Assembly: GCA_001887945.1 (NCBI GenBank)
Contig: LDOQ01000289.1
Coordinates: forward strand, 31,383 to 95,382
Origin: Spraguea lophii
Lineage: Eukaryota > Microsporidia > Spragueidae
Direction: 5' to 3'
Length of the DNA: 64,000 nt
Shown here: positions 49,615-59,488 of the stretch, piece after piece
Position numbering within the stretch: the first letter of the stretch is position 1
How the letters are laid out: every line of letters starts with the position of its first letter
The notes under the pieces: generated by a model
The model's database searches: none
Told to the model about the DNA's origin: nothing
Seen by the model: only the letters and a program-made list of their open reading frames with translations
Made by a program: the position numbers and the translations under genes

Positions 49615-50742
49615 ATGATAAAATCTAAAAATAATTATTTACAAAAGAAAAGCATAGAAGACATTGATCTCAATGAACAAAGAATTTTTTACAGAGTAGA
49701 TTATAATGTTCCGATGGAAAACAATAAGGTTATGGAAGGATTTAGAATAGATAGCACATTAGACACCATTAGATACATGTTAAATAAGAGATGTAAATAT
49801 ATTATCATAGGAAGTCATTTAGGAAGACCCAAAAACAGAGAAGAATGTTCTTTAAAACCTCTGGTATCGTATTTAGAAAACAAATTAAAAGAAAAACTTA
49901 TTTTTACTGATATTAATAAAAATATTGAAAATGGTAAAATTTTTTTAATGGAAAATCTTAGATATTATGATGAAGAGAAAAATTTTATAAAAAATACTGC
50001 TCTGTATAAATGGATAGAAAAAAATGCGGATATTTGTGTAATGGATGGATTTGGTGTTGCACATAGATGGAGTGGCTCTGTAAATGGAATAAAACTTAAT
50101 GTGTACGCGGGTTTATTAATGAAAAAAGAAATTTCTATGACCAGTTGCTTAAACAACTCAGATCTTATAATTTTAGGAGGAAAAAAAGTAAAAGATAAAC
50201 TTCCATTGATAAAATCCTTGATTAATTATACAAAAAATATATATTTTACTGGTGCTATGTGCTTCACCCTTATAAAATATAAATACAAAGAAAACATAGG
50301 TAAAAATTATTGCGAGGGAGAAGATGTTGTATATGAAATATATTCTGAAGCAAAAAAGCATAATTGTAAAATTTTTCTACCATTAGATTTTATATCGACT
50401 GAACCATATGCTATCATTAAAAGAAATTGCATAAAAGATGAGATATGTGTTGATATAGGACCTGAAACAATTGAAGATTTAAAATTATTGGTAGAAAAAA
50501 GTAACATAATATTTTGGAATGGCCCGCCTGGTATTTTTGAAGAAAATAACAGTAGTAAAGGTACTGAAGAGTTAATTAAAATGTTGGAAGGGAAAGATGT
50601 TTTAATAGGTGGTGGTGATACTTTAGCAGCAGTAAATAAATTTAATGGAAAATTTCAAAAATTGAGTACAGGTGGTGGTGCACTGTTAACTATGATAGAA
50701 GGAGGAGATATGCCCGGAATAGACGTAATTCAAAATAAATAA
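49615..50742 (+). CDS. PGK1: Phosphoglycerate kinase
   Basis: Encodes 375 residues from the ATG at 49615; the frame extends to a TTG at 49597, but TCCTTAATG supports the ATG. PGK interconverts 1,3-bisphosphoglycerate/ADP and 3-phosphoglycerate/ATP in glycolysis, the main ATP source of microsporidia. Landmarks are RVDYNVPM, IIGSHLGRPKN, LMENLRYYDEEKNF, MDGFGVAHRWSGSVNG, LILGGKKVKDKLPLIKSLI, NGPPGIFE and the nucleotide loop GGGDTLAAVNKF with STGGGALLTMIEG. It is shorter than the usual 415 residues, with loops trimmed and the motifs intact. The close upstream CCTAA repeat may be part of its 5' region. Confidence 0.97.
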   Translation: MIKSKNNYLQKKSIEDIDLNEQRIFYRVDYNVPMENNKVMEGFRIDSTLDTIRYMLNKRCKYIIIGSHLGRPKNREECSLKPLVSYLENKLKEKLIFTDINKNIENGKIFLMENLRYYDEEKNFIKNTALYKWIEKNADICVMDGFGVAHRWSGSVNGIKLNVYAGLLMKKEISMTSCLNNSDLIILGGKKVKDKLPLIKSLINYTKNIYFTGAMCFTLIKYKYKENIGKNYCEGEDVVYEIYSEAKKHNCKIFLPLDFISTEPYAIIKRNCIKDEICVDIGPETIEDLKLLVEKSNIIFWNGPPGIFEENNSSKGTEELIKMLEGKDVLIGGGDTLAAVNKFNGKFQKLSTGGGALLTMIEGGDMPGIDVIQNK

Positions 50743-51131
50743 AAATTTTATTGTAAAAATGATATTTTATTAAAAATTATAATTTTATTAGAAAAAATTT
50801 ATTTTAAATAACGGCTTACATATCTTCCATCAATATTGTATATTTACAACTAATTGTGTTAGAGTATATTTAACTTATTAGAATGTGTTAATATATGAAT
50901 CCAAAATATCATAAATTATAATTTTTGTTTATTATGGTCAAATATAAAATATCATAATATTGATTATTAAACAAATAAAATATAATTGATAATGATATGA
51001 AATAACATAATTACCTGATTCATTATAAGATTATGTAAGAATAATACAAAACTGATTAATTCTAATATTGAAAAAAATATTTTTTTTAAAATTTGTTTTA
51101 TTTGCATAAAAATTATTTGTTGGAATAAAAA
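50743..51131. other. Intergenic AT-rich sequence
   Basis: No gene seen; it ends with the CCC at 51132-51134 before the next start. Confidence 0.4.
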
Positions 51132-51135
51132 CCCT

Positions 51136-53241
51136 ATGAAGATTTTAGAAGATCAGCGTAGTGATAGTATGTCAACACGATTAACATTATATTATTATTC
51201 TATGGATGAAAAGGTGAAAAAGGAAGTAAGTTTGCATGGGGATGAGATTTTGTTCGATGTGATTAGGATTTTATTTCTTAACGAAGAAATTACATTGGAA
51301 AAATTTGAAAGATCATACAGAGTATATTCTAATGATATGAAACTAGACCCATGCACGAGGGTATGTGAATTATACGGGCAAAATATAAAAGTTATTGCTG
51401 ATAATGCCTTGGGTGGTTTGGGTAATCTTGGGAATACTTGTTTTATGAACAGCAGTTTACAAGGTATCTTTGCATATAAAGAATTTTCAGATTTTTTATG
51501 TGGTGACTATAGAATATCTGAAAACAATAACTTAGGAACAGGAGGAAGATTGGTAAAGGCTTTATCAGATGTAATTAAAATGTTAAAAACACAAAGAACA
51601 GTTAGACCAGATGAATTCAAAAGAGAATTAGCCATTACTACAAAAAAGTATAGCGATTATCAAGAACAAGACGCACCAGAGTTTATTTCCATACTTTTAG
51701 ATAAAATACATGAAGATTTAAATATTTCTGCAGAATGTAAAGATAAAAAATATATTTTTAATAAAAATGAAATTATTGAGATATTTGAAAATGCAGCAAT
51801 CAACGAAAGAATAGTTAATGAGAGTATAGGTGATACAGAAATAACACCAGATGAATATATAGAATATTATGAAGAATATACGAAATTAAAAACAATTAAG
51901 AAAGATGATAATATAGATTATATAAAAAAAGAAATGAAAAATTCACAAGAAGATCGTGGAGATAAAGAACCAGAAAATACAGATAGTGGATTTGAAGATT
52001 TAGATGAAATACAAAATGAAGAAAATCAGATGACCACCAAAAAGATTCGTAAAATACAAAAAAGAAATAAGAAACAATTTATGATTGTAAAAGACGATTT
52101 TAAAAAATATAAACCATGGTTAAATTTCCTTGAAATGAATAATTCATTTATTGGTAAAAATTTCTATGGCCTTCTTCATTCCAAACTTAGATGTGTTAAC
52201 TGTTCTAAAGAAAGTATTACATATGACCCTTTTCTATTTTTAACATTATCGATACCTAAGAAAAGAAGAATGCATCCAATGGTAATTCTAACGAGAAATT
52301 TAAAAGAAAAACTTCCAATGAAAATTAATATAGATGAAGATTTTACTGTTAATGAATTGAAGGAACTATGTAAAATTAAATATGGTATTACTGGTGAAAT
52401 GCTTGTCATATCATTCAGAAGAAATGTAATAGAAATATTAGAAGATGAATATACGATAAGAAGATTTAAAAGAATATTTGTATATGAAATAGAGAATGAA
52501 AAAAGATATGTATGGTTTACCATAAGAATTAATTCATTTATATTTCTTAACGATACATTTGAATACCCATGGTTAATAGAAATAGAAAATACTCTTAAAG
52601 ATTTTAAAAATGATGAATTTCAAGAAAAAATACATCAATGCTTAGATCCTTACATCAAAAATTATGTGAATATAGAAAAATATAATTTCAAAGAAAATAT
52701 AAAAATAGAAAACAAATCAATTCATGAGACGAATTATCCTATTGTAACATTAAACCTTAAAGAGAATACTTTTAGTGAAATATTTGGTAATGATTTTAAG
52801 CTTGAAGAAAATATTTATGTTGAAAGTAACAATGGTATTTCTATAGAAGATTGCTCAGATATTTATTTTAAAAGAGAATATCTATCAGGAGATAATGCCG
52901 TATTTTGTAAAAATTGTAAAGAATTATGCTCTCATATGAAGAAAATGGATATATTTTATTATCCCAAATTTTTAATAATTACTCTAAAAAGATTCACCTA
53001 CGAATATTCTATGGAGAAACTGAATGATTTAGTAGATTTTCAAGAATGGTTTACAATGGAAAATATAAATTATAAATTAAGAAGTGTATGTAATCATATT
53101 GAGCTTGGATTTGGATCTGGACATTATACTACATATTCAAAAAGAGAAGGTGATTGGTATTGTTTTAATGATTCTGTTGTTAGTAAATTAAAAGAAATGA
53201 AAAAAGAAAATGCATATATTTTATTTTATGAGAGAGAATAA
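51136..53241 (+). CDS. Ubiquitin-specific protease (USP4/15, Ubp12-like)
   Basis: Encodes 701 residues; CCC lies two bases before the ATG. It removes ubiquitin from proteins. Residues 15-90 look like the ubiquitin-like/DUSP-linker part (RLTLYYYSMDEKVKKEVSLH). The Cys box is GGLGNLGNTCFMNSSLQG with Cys102; QEQDAPEFISILLDKIHEDL is the QQDAxEFL box. A large insert (about residues 205-330) follows, then a zinc-site pair LRCVNCSKES and VFCKNCKEL, FLIITLKRFTYEY, and the His box GFGSGHYTTYSKREGDWYCF with NDS completing the triad. The split catalytic domain with an internal Ubl-like insert (KINIDEDFTVNELKELCKIK) is typical of USP4/11/15 and yeast Ubp12. The catalytic residues are intact. Confidence 0.93.
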   Translation: MKILEDQRSDSMSTRLTLYYYSMDEKVKKEVSLHGDEILFDVIRILFLNEEITLEKFERSYRVYSNDMKLDPCTRVCELYGQNIKVIADNALGGLGNLGNTCFMNSSLQGIFAYKEFSDFLCGDYRISENNNLGTGGRLVKALSDVIKMLKTQRTVRPDEFKRELAITTKKYSDYQEQDAPEFISILLDKIHEDLNISAECKDKKYIFNKNEIIEIFENAAINERIVNESIGDTEITPDEYIEYYEEYTKLKTIKKDDNIDYIKKEMKNSQEDRGDKEPENTDSGFEDLDEIQNEENQMTTKKIRKIQKRNKKQFMIVKDDFKKYKPWLNFLEMNNSFIGKNFYGLLHSKLRCVNCSKESITYDPFLFLTLSIPKKRRMHPMVILTRNLKEKLPMKINIDEDFTVNELKELCKIKYGITGEMLVISFRRNVIEILEDEYTIRRFKRIFVYEIENEKRYVWFTIRINSFIFLNDTFEYPWLIEIENTLKDFKNDEFQEKIHQCLDPYIKNYVNIEKYNFKENIKIENKSIHETNYPIVTLNLKENTFSEIFGNDFKLEENIYVESNNGISIEDCSDIYFKREYLSGDNAVFCKNCKELCSHMKKMDIFYYPKFLIITLKRFTYEYSMEKLNDLVDFQEWFTMENINYKLRSVCNHIELGFGSGHYTTYSKREGDWYCFNDSVVSKLKEMKKENAYILFYERE

Positions 53242-53724
53242 AATATACGACTTATCAAAGTTTCTATAGAATTAAAAATTTATTAAAAATGTAAAATATT
53301 TTAAATAATAAATATTATAAGAGATATATTATATTTGTAATGTATTATAAGATACATATATTAATTCTATAATCCTTTAGAATGATTTATAGATGATTAT
53401 CATAAAATAAAATCAAATGTGATATTTTATATTATATATAATTTATTATAAGTTTTAAGATTAGAGTAGACTTGTTTGATTCAATATTCATGGAATATAT
53501 ACTAAATCCTAAATAAATTATTTTTAAAATAAAATAATTATATATAATATAAATATCATATTTGAATGATAGAATACCTTAAGATTTTCTAATATTATCC
53601 AGAATACAAATTTTATAAAGTATATTGTATTTTTAATATTAATTATAAAAAATTTTATAAATTTTAAAATACAAAATAAAATTGAATATGATATTCATTA
53701 TCGTCTAATATACTTTTCATTTAT
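53242..53724. other. Intergenic AT-rich sequence
   Basis: Nothing supportable seen. Confidence 0.4.
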
Positions 53725-53797
53725 AACACCTGTTATAATATCAAAATACTTTTATATTTATTATCTATAATTGTATTTTAATATTATAACAGGTGTT
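53725..53797. repeat. 25-bp inverted repeat (hairpin), one mismatch
   Basis: AACACCTGTTATAATATCAA continuing to AAATAC (53725-53749) pairs with 53773-53797 at 24 of 25 positions around a 23-base A/T loop. The tips carry AACACCTGTTATAA, richer in C/G than the surroundings. It may be a foldback element remnant or a structured RNA. Confidence 0.85.
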
Positions 53798-54832
53798 AGG
53801 TTATTAAATATTTTATGGTTAATTTTATATTACATATTTATTGAACCAATCATTATCAATATTTCATTTATGTTTATTATGTATTATTTTTATATTATTT
53901 TTATATTAAAAAAATAAATTGAAATTATTACTTTTATTTCAATTCAGGAAGATTTTTTATTTTATTACTGTTTTCATAATTATTCTTACATCTTTTGATA
54001 TTTTTAACCGAGTTGTTAAAAAAAACAATGGATACTTATTTATAAAATATTTAACAAATAATTTTAATATCTTGTTAAAATTAAATATATTCTAAAAAAA
54101 TATTTATTTTCTTATATGAAAGGATATTTGTCGTAAGAAGCGAAATACCCATTTAAACTCATTAACCATCTCAATCTACTTTTTTATTAGTCTTTTCAAT
54201 GATATTATTATTTTCTTCTAGAATTTTTTTAATTTTTTATCCTATGAAAACATCATTATGAAAGGAAATGATAGATAAAAAAATCTTATTACATTTCTTT
54301 AAATTTATATTATAATTATCAAGAAGTGGGTGTTTATTACCTATACATTACGGGTATATCTATAATGGTCGAGGCCCGTGATAATAATATTCATTGAAAA
54401 TTATTAAAAATTAAAAATATTTATTTTTCTGTTAATTTATAATAAAGCATACTTTTCAACTATAAAATCGTTATAAAATTTGATTTATTTATTATTTTAT
54501 ACACTATCATTTGATGAATTGTTTTAAATAAAATATTGTTCTTAAATTCAAGAAATAATACAATATATTTTATTGATTTTTTTAAAATTACAATTATGGA
54601 TATAATAATTGTTTATTATTCACTTTTATATCTAAAAAAATATCTTATATAGATTTTTTATTGTGTAATAATATATATTTCACAATGCTAAAGGATAAAA
54701 ATTTTGGTAATTCTATATTGATAATTTAAAATTAAAATTAAAACTTTTTATTATCAGCAATAATTTTTTAGAAACACCATATTAAATATATTAATCAAGG
54801 TTAGGTTTTTTAAAAATAACATTTTACTTACT
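53798..54832. other. Intergenic, with one GC-richer island
   Basis: No gene. At about 54323-54385 a less AT-rich patch contains TTACGGGTATATCTATAATG followed by GTCGAGGCCCGTGATAATAA, in which ACGGG can pair with CCCGT. I recognise no RNA family. Confidence 0.35.
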
Positions 54833-55262
54833 AATAAAATATTCCAGTTGGCTACAGTACACTTGGGACCGAGATTGTTAACTCCATAAGGTTGAATAAT
54901 TTATATTAATTGGTTTCTATATATATTAATATTATCTTATATTATGTTCGGATTGTTCTGGTTTTGCTTATGATGAACATGTTGCCTTTTTTCACGTGAT
55001 ATTCCAGACCTTTTTTAGTATAATACTAATTGAACCATTACTCGATACGGATATTATAAGTAGATCAATTAAGCATCAGTTTAATCTAGTAATGTATCCA
55101 TTATATCGAGTATACTCAAATCACACTATTGAGCCTTCACTTATTCAACCATCCTTTTCATCTTTTCCCGTCTCTATTTTTATTTGAAAATTTTATGTGT
55201 AAGATGTTCGAATTTGTCAAACATAAGATTTGATTAATACCTATTAAATTAAGCGATTTAAG
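54833..55262 (-). mobile_element. Old near full-length SINE
   Basis: Antisense blocks in the right order: CCAGTTGGCTACAGTACACT, TTTATATTAATTGGTTTC, TTGCTTATGATGAACATG, TAATACTAATTGAACCATTA, TTTAATCTAGTAATG, CCTTCACTTATTCAACC and a ruined B box (AGATGTTCGAATTTGTC). Highly diverged, so an ancient insertion. The small plus-strand ORF at 54996-55187 is inside it and not a gene. Confidence 0.78.
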
Positions 55263-55647
55263 TTTTGTTTCCATATTTTTTTATTAATTATTTATTTTAA
55301 TTAAACCATTCATCTTTTAAAATTGATTTTTCTAATTCTAATTAAAAATCCTTTATTTTGATTAAGAAACACCATAATTTAAAAGGATTAAAGAATTCCA
55401 ATTTTCAATCCTATTAAAAATAATAATATTTTCCATCATTTTTAGCAACAAAAATAACAAAAGTTTGACATTGTTTTTTTTAGGAAAAACAATATTGTTT
55501 AAAACAACACATTAAGCTTAATTTGATATTTAAGAAAAGTTTATTTTCAAAATGTCTATGATTTTAATAATAAATTAAAATTATTTCAAAAATATCAATG
55601 AAAATAAATATTTTTTTATTTAAGAAACTTCAAAATTAAAAAAAAGT
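55263..55647. other. Upstream region of the SHMT-like gene
   Basis: AT-rich; no motif seen. No CCC precedes the start (AAAAAAAAGTATG). Confidence 0.4.
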
Positions 55648-56997
55648 ATGAAGTTGTCAAATGATAATTCTAATAATATGCAACCGAACACATTTGAGAA
55701 ATTCTCTTCTATGTTAAAACAAGATTTAGAAGAAACGGATCCTGAATTATATCAATTACATTTAAAAGAAAAAAAGATTCAAAGAGAGTTTATAAGTTTT
55801 AATTCAAATGATAATATTATTTCAAGAGCAGTTTTTCAAGCTTCATCTAATTTATTTGTTAACAAGTATATTGAATCTTACAGAGAAGATAATAAATTGA
55901 GGAGATTCGAAAATATGACAGATTTGTTAAAAATAACTGAAGCAAGAGCCAAAAAGTTATATAAGTTAGATGATAACTGGAGTGTAAATTTAGCACCCGT
56001 TTCTGGCACACAAGCTAATTTATTAATTTTTTTAGCTCTTAAAGGAAAGGATACAAAAATATTGGGATTGAACACAGAACAAGGGGGTCATTATAGTTTT
56101 CATTATAAACCTTTGAGACATCAAAAAAGTTTTGAAGCAAATTTATTTCATTTCTATGAATTTGGAATAAAAGAAAATAACGAATTGGATTATGATGAAA
56201 TAGAAATGTTGGCGAAGAAACATAAACCAGATATATTGATCGCAGGGGCATTTATCAGATCCTTAGATTGGGATTATAAAAGATTAAAAGAAATTTGTGA
56301 TAAATATAATATGTTACTCCATGCAGACATTTCACATCCGGCAGGACTCGTATCTGCAGACCTTCAAAATAATCCTTTTCCATATTGTGATATTGCCATG
56401 ACAGTACTCCAAAAAACTTTAAGTGGACCACGTGCTGGAATTATTTTTTATAAGAAAAATAAATATTTTTCAGACTCTTTAAAATATGGTAGTACAGTAA
56501 TGTATGGAAATCCACATGTTCATGTAATATATGCTGTTTCAGTAGCTTTAAAAGAAGCACTTTCACCTGAATATAAAAGATCAATGAAATTAGTTCAATC
56601 AACAGCAAATAGGTTATGTGAAAAATTGAGGATATTTGGATTCAATGTCTTTAATACAACATCCCATATGTTACTTATAGATCTACAAAACAAAGACATC
56701 TCAGCAGTAGATTTTGAATATTTAGCCGATCAAGCAAATATGGTTGTTGAACAATCATCCATTTACACTTGTCCGAATCTTTATAATAAAAAAGGATTAA
56801 GAATTGGAATAAGTGGACTTGTAAGAAGGGGATTTGTAGAACACGAAATGAAAAATTTAGCAGGATTCCTTAACGATATTGTTATAATTTTTAATGAAAA
56901 TAAAAATAATATCGAAGAAACAATTCAATCTGAAAGGTTTAAAGAATTGAAAGAACGTATCAAAAACCTTGCACTTCAAAAAGACTTTAACTATTAA
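55648..56997 (+). CDS. Divergent serine hydroxymethyltransferase-like PLP enzyme
   Basis: Encodes 449 residues with SHMT fold landmarks: SRAVFQASSNLFVNKYIESY, WSVNLAPVSGTQANLLIFLA, LNTEQGGHYSFHY (His148 stacks on PLP), HKPDILIAGAF, LLHADISHPAGLVSA (Asp227, His230), the PLP lysine in TVLQKTLSGPRAGIIFY (Lys256), and GLRIGISGLVRRGF, which keeps the carboxylate-binding Arg. Odd features: the near-invariant GYPGxRYYGG motif is replaced by ESYREDNKLRRFENM, losing the Tyr-Tyr-Gly-Gly of the substrate site; VQPYSGSPAN is APVSGTQAN; and TTTHKT is TVLQKT. The enzyme may have altered substrate use, or the lineage's only SHMT may have drifted. Family certain, activity uncertain. Confidence 0.88.
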   Translation: MKLSNDNSNNMQPNTFEKFSSMLKQDLEETDPELYQLHLKEKKIQREFISFNSNDNIISRAVFQASSNLFVNKYIESYREDNKLRRFENMTDLLKITEARAKKLYKLDDNWSVNLAPVSGTQANLLIFLALKGKDTKILGLNTEQGGHYSFHYKPLRHQKSFEANLFHFYEFGIKENNELDYDEIEMLAKKHKPDILIAGAFIRSLDWDYKRLKEICDKYNMLLHADISHPAGLVSADLQNNPFPYCDIAMTVLQKTLSGPRAGIIFYKKNKYFSDSLKYGSTVMYGNPHVHVIYAVSVALKEALSPEYKRSMKLVQSTANRLCEKLRIFGFNVFNTTSHMLLIDLQNKDISAVDFEYLADQANMVVEQSSIYTCPNLYNKKGLRIGISGLVRRGFVEHEMKNLAGFLNDIVIIFNENKNNIEETIQSERFKELKERIKNLALQKDFNY

Positions 56998-57404
56998 AAT
57001 TTTTGAACTGATTTCTTTTTTAAATATACTTTAAATTTATAATTCTTTTGATCGTTGTTATAAAAATATGATAATTTTATATTTTATAAAATATTCTAAA
57101 TGAATAATATTAAATTTAAATAAACATTATTTTAAACATTTTCAATTATTTATTTATTTTTAATACAATAAAGAATAAATAGTTATCATATTAATTGTTT
57201 ATTCCATATAGTATTTTTGATATATATGTATGTAATAAAATAATCTAAATAATATTTTGTTTTACGTGATCATAGCAAAATAATACATCTTATAAGCAAT
57301 AAATAGAATACATTATTCACTTAATTTTTCGTTTTTCCCAAGAAGAAATAAATCTTTTACACTCATTCATTACTAAGGTTTGTTCGAAAAAAAATAAATT
57401 TTGA
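56998..57404. other. Intergenic AT-rich sequence
   Basis: Nothing supportable; it shows no similarity to the sequence before the second duplicated unit at 62.7 kb. Confidence 0.4.
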
Positions 57405-57859
57405 TATTTGCTGGCCAAGGGGTTGTAGAGTAATAATTAAATTCCAAACCAAACGGGTTCGAACCTCTCACCTTGAAGAATTTTCAAAAAAATCAAAAGT
57501 ATAAGAAGAAGGTAACTGGGTGATACGGGTTCGATAACGTAGCATTAGTTATGCCTGTGCACAACCTAACTACTGGGCTAAAGTAGTGTTTAGCCAATGT
57601 ATTTATAATGTATATATTACTTAATGTTCTATTAATATTACAATTAGAAGAAGATCATAATATTATCAAAATGATAGAATGATGATTATATCATACGCAA
57701 AACTTCACCACACTGGAACACAATGTAAGATGATATTATACATATATGTAACAAAACCAAATAATACGAATTCAAATGCATTTCAAGGAACTGAATATCA
57801 TAGATCACGATGGTTGTATCCTCTAAAAAGTTTTTATAGATAAAAATTTTATTAAAAAA
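57405..57859 (+). mobile_element. SINE, full length, moderately old
   Basis: Head with A box TGGCCAAGGGG and B box GGTTCGAACC; the body has GGGTTCGATAACGTAGCATT, CTAAAGTAGTGTTTAGCC, AATGATAGAATGATGATTAT and GATCACGATGGTTGTATCCT; the tail is ATAAAAATTTTATTAAAAAA. It forms the first part of a 1.3-kb unit repeated at 62704. Confidence 0.85.
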
Positions 57860-58690
57860 TGTTACTTTGTTATAGTTTACATTACATTTATATTTGTTTA
57901 AATATAAAAAATAGAATAATTTTTTAACAACATTTTGATTATAACTAAAATCTTTTGATGGTTGTACATTATTATAATCAGAAATAAGATTCTTTAAGAA
58001 AGATATATACAGTTTTTAATTAACTTCACGCTATAGATATCATAATCTATTTTATTTCATTTCCCGAGTTTTTTATATGTTTATGTATAGTGCACAATGA
58101 TAGTTATTATGATTTTCTTTGAAGAATTCTTAAGATATTCTAACTTTCATAATAAGTTAGTATACAATTTTCAACAGTTTGAAGAATTTTTGATTCATAT
58201 AATAAATATTTTATTATTGCATAATATTATTTTGAAAATAAAGACATATCACGGATTATAAAGATAATTATTAGTTTTTTAGCGGGGAAACTTTACAATT
58301 AATATTTTATTTATATTCAAAAGTTTTTTTAAACTTTTTAAAAAAATATGAGAATCCAATGAATATATTAATCCATATAAAAATCCAATTAATTAATTAG
58401 TGTTTAATAGATAAAAAAATAAAATATAATAATACAAATATAAAATATTAGACATATAAGTTTTTTAATGAACATCCTTTAATGAAATTAAATTTTTTTA
58501 TAAATTATATAAAAATAGAATCCAGCGATATTTAAAATTTATATATATTATAATATCATTCGTAAATAAAGTAAAAACATATAGTTTAAGAAAATTTATA
58601 AAGATATATAATTAAGTTCTTTTCTTCTCATTCCTATCAAGGGTAAAAAATAAAAAAAAATCTGAATATAAAAATCAATCTATTTGTATT
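57405..58690 (+). repeat. 1.3-kb duplicated unit, copy 1 (SINE plus 3' flank)
   Basis: The SINE and about 830 bp after it are repeated in the same orientation at 62704-64000. Shared landmarks in order are GTTATAGTTTACATTACATT, TGGTTGTACATTATTATAAT, TATCATAATCTATTTTATTT, TCCCGAGTTTTTTATATG, CACAATGATAGTTATTATGA, TAGTGTTTAATAGATA and TATCAAGGGTAAAAAATAAA. Similarity stops abruptly upstream of the SINE head. Confidence 0.85.
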
Positions 58691-59477
58691 CTTATCAAAA
58701 AATATTTTATACTCCGATTTTTTTTTCTATATTGTTCATTTCATCAATATATATTAATTTATAAAAGAAATTCTTTTATACATATTATTTTAATTACGTT
58801 TTACATATAAATAAAAACGATTCTCTCCCATCAATTAATGTATATAAGTTTTTATTATAAATATTACTTTTTTTTATTATACTATTTTTTGATTTAATAT
58901 TTTTAAAAGTAACATTAGTAAAATAAAAATAATTTTGTAAATCAAGGAAAAAACAAAAGACTATTTTACAATAAAAATTAAAATAATTATAAAGTTATTA
59001 TATTTTTAAATATGTTTATTTTTATTTCTGAGATTGTATATAAATATATTTCTATTTATTTGATAAATATTTTGATGAATATTATAGAAAAAATAAAAGA
59101 AGATTTTTTTATAAAATAAAATAAAGAGTATTTTTATATTTTTAAGCATATTTTATTAATTATATTATAACTGATATTATATGTACCAACCTAAATTTTA
59201 TAAAATTAGTTGGAAAATCCACCAGTTTTATTTATTTCTTTTTTTATCCATTTTAAAATTATTTTATAAATATTATATACTTTTTATTTGAGATGTTTAA
59301 TAATTTCAATCATTATTTTTTAAAATAATATTTTTCAATTTAATTTTATGTAAATTTAAATTTATTTCAATCTCTCATACTATATTTATAAATTTATTTT
59401 GGAAACTTTTTTTATTATATAAAAAAAAGTAAATTTAAATCTTAAAAATTGATAAAAAAATTATATAAGAAAAAAAA
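58691..59477. other. AT-rich region upstream of the LRR gene
   Basis: No gene. A CCC at 59478-59480 lies eight bases before the ATG. Confidence 0.4.
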
Positions 59478-59488
59478 CCCTTACTTTC

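Noticed and set aside
52176..52523. Minus-strand ORF of 115 codons
   Set aside because: Lies wholly inside the USP catalytic gene, antisense.
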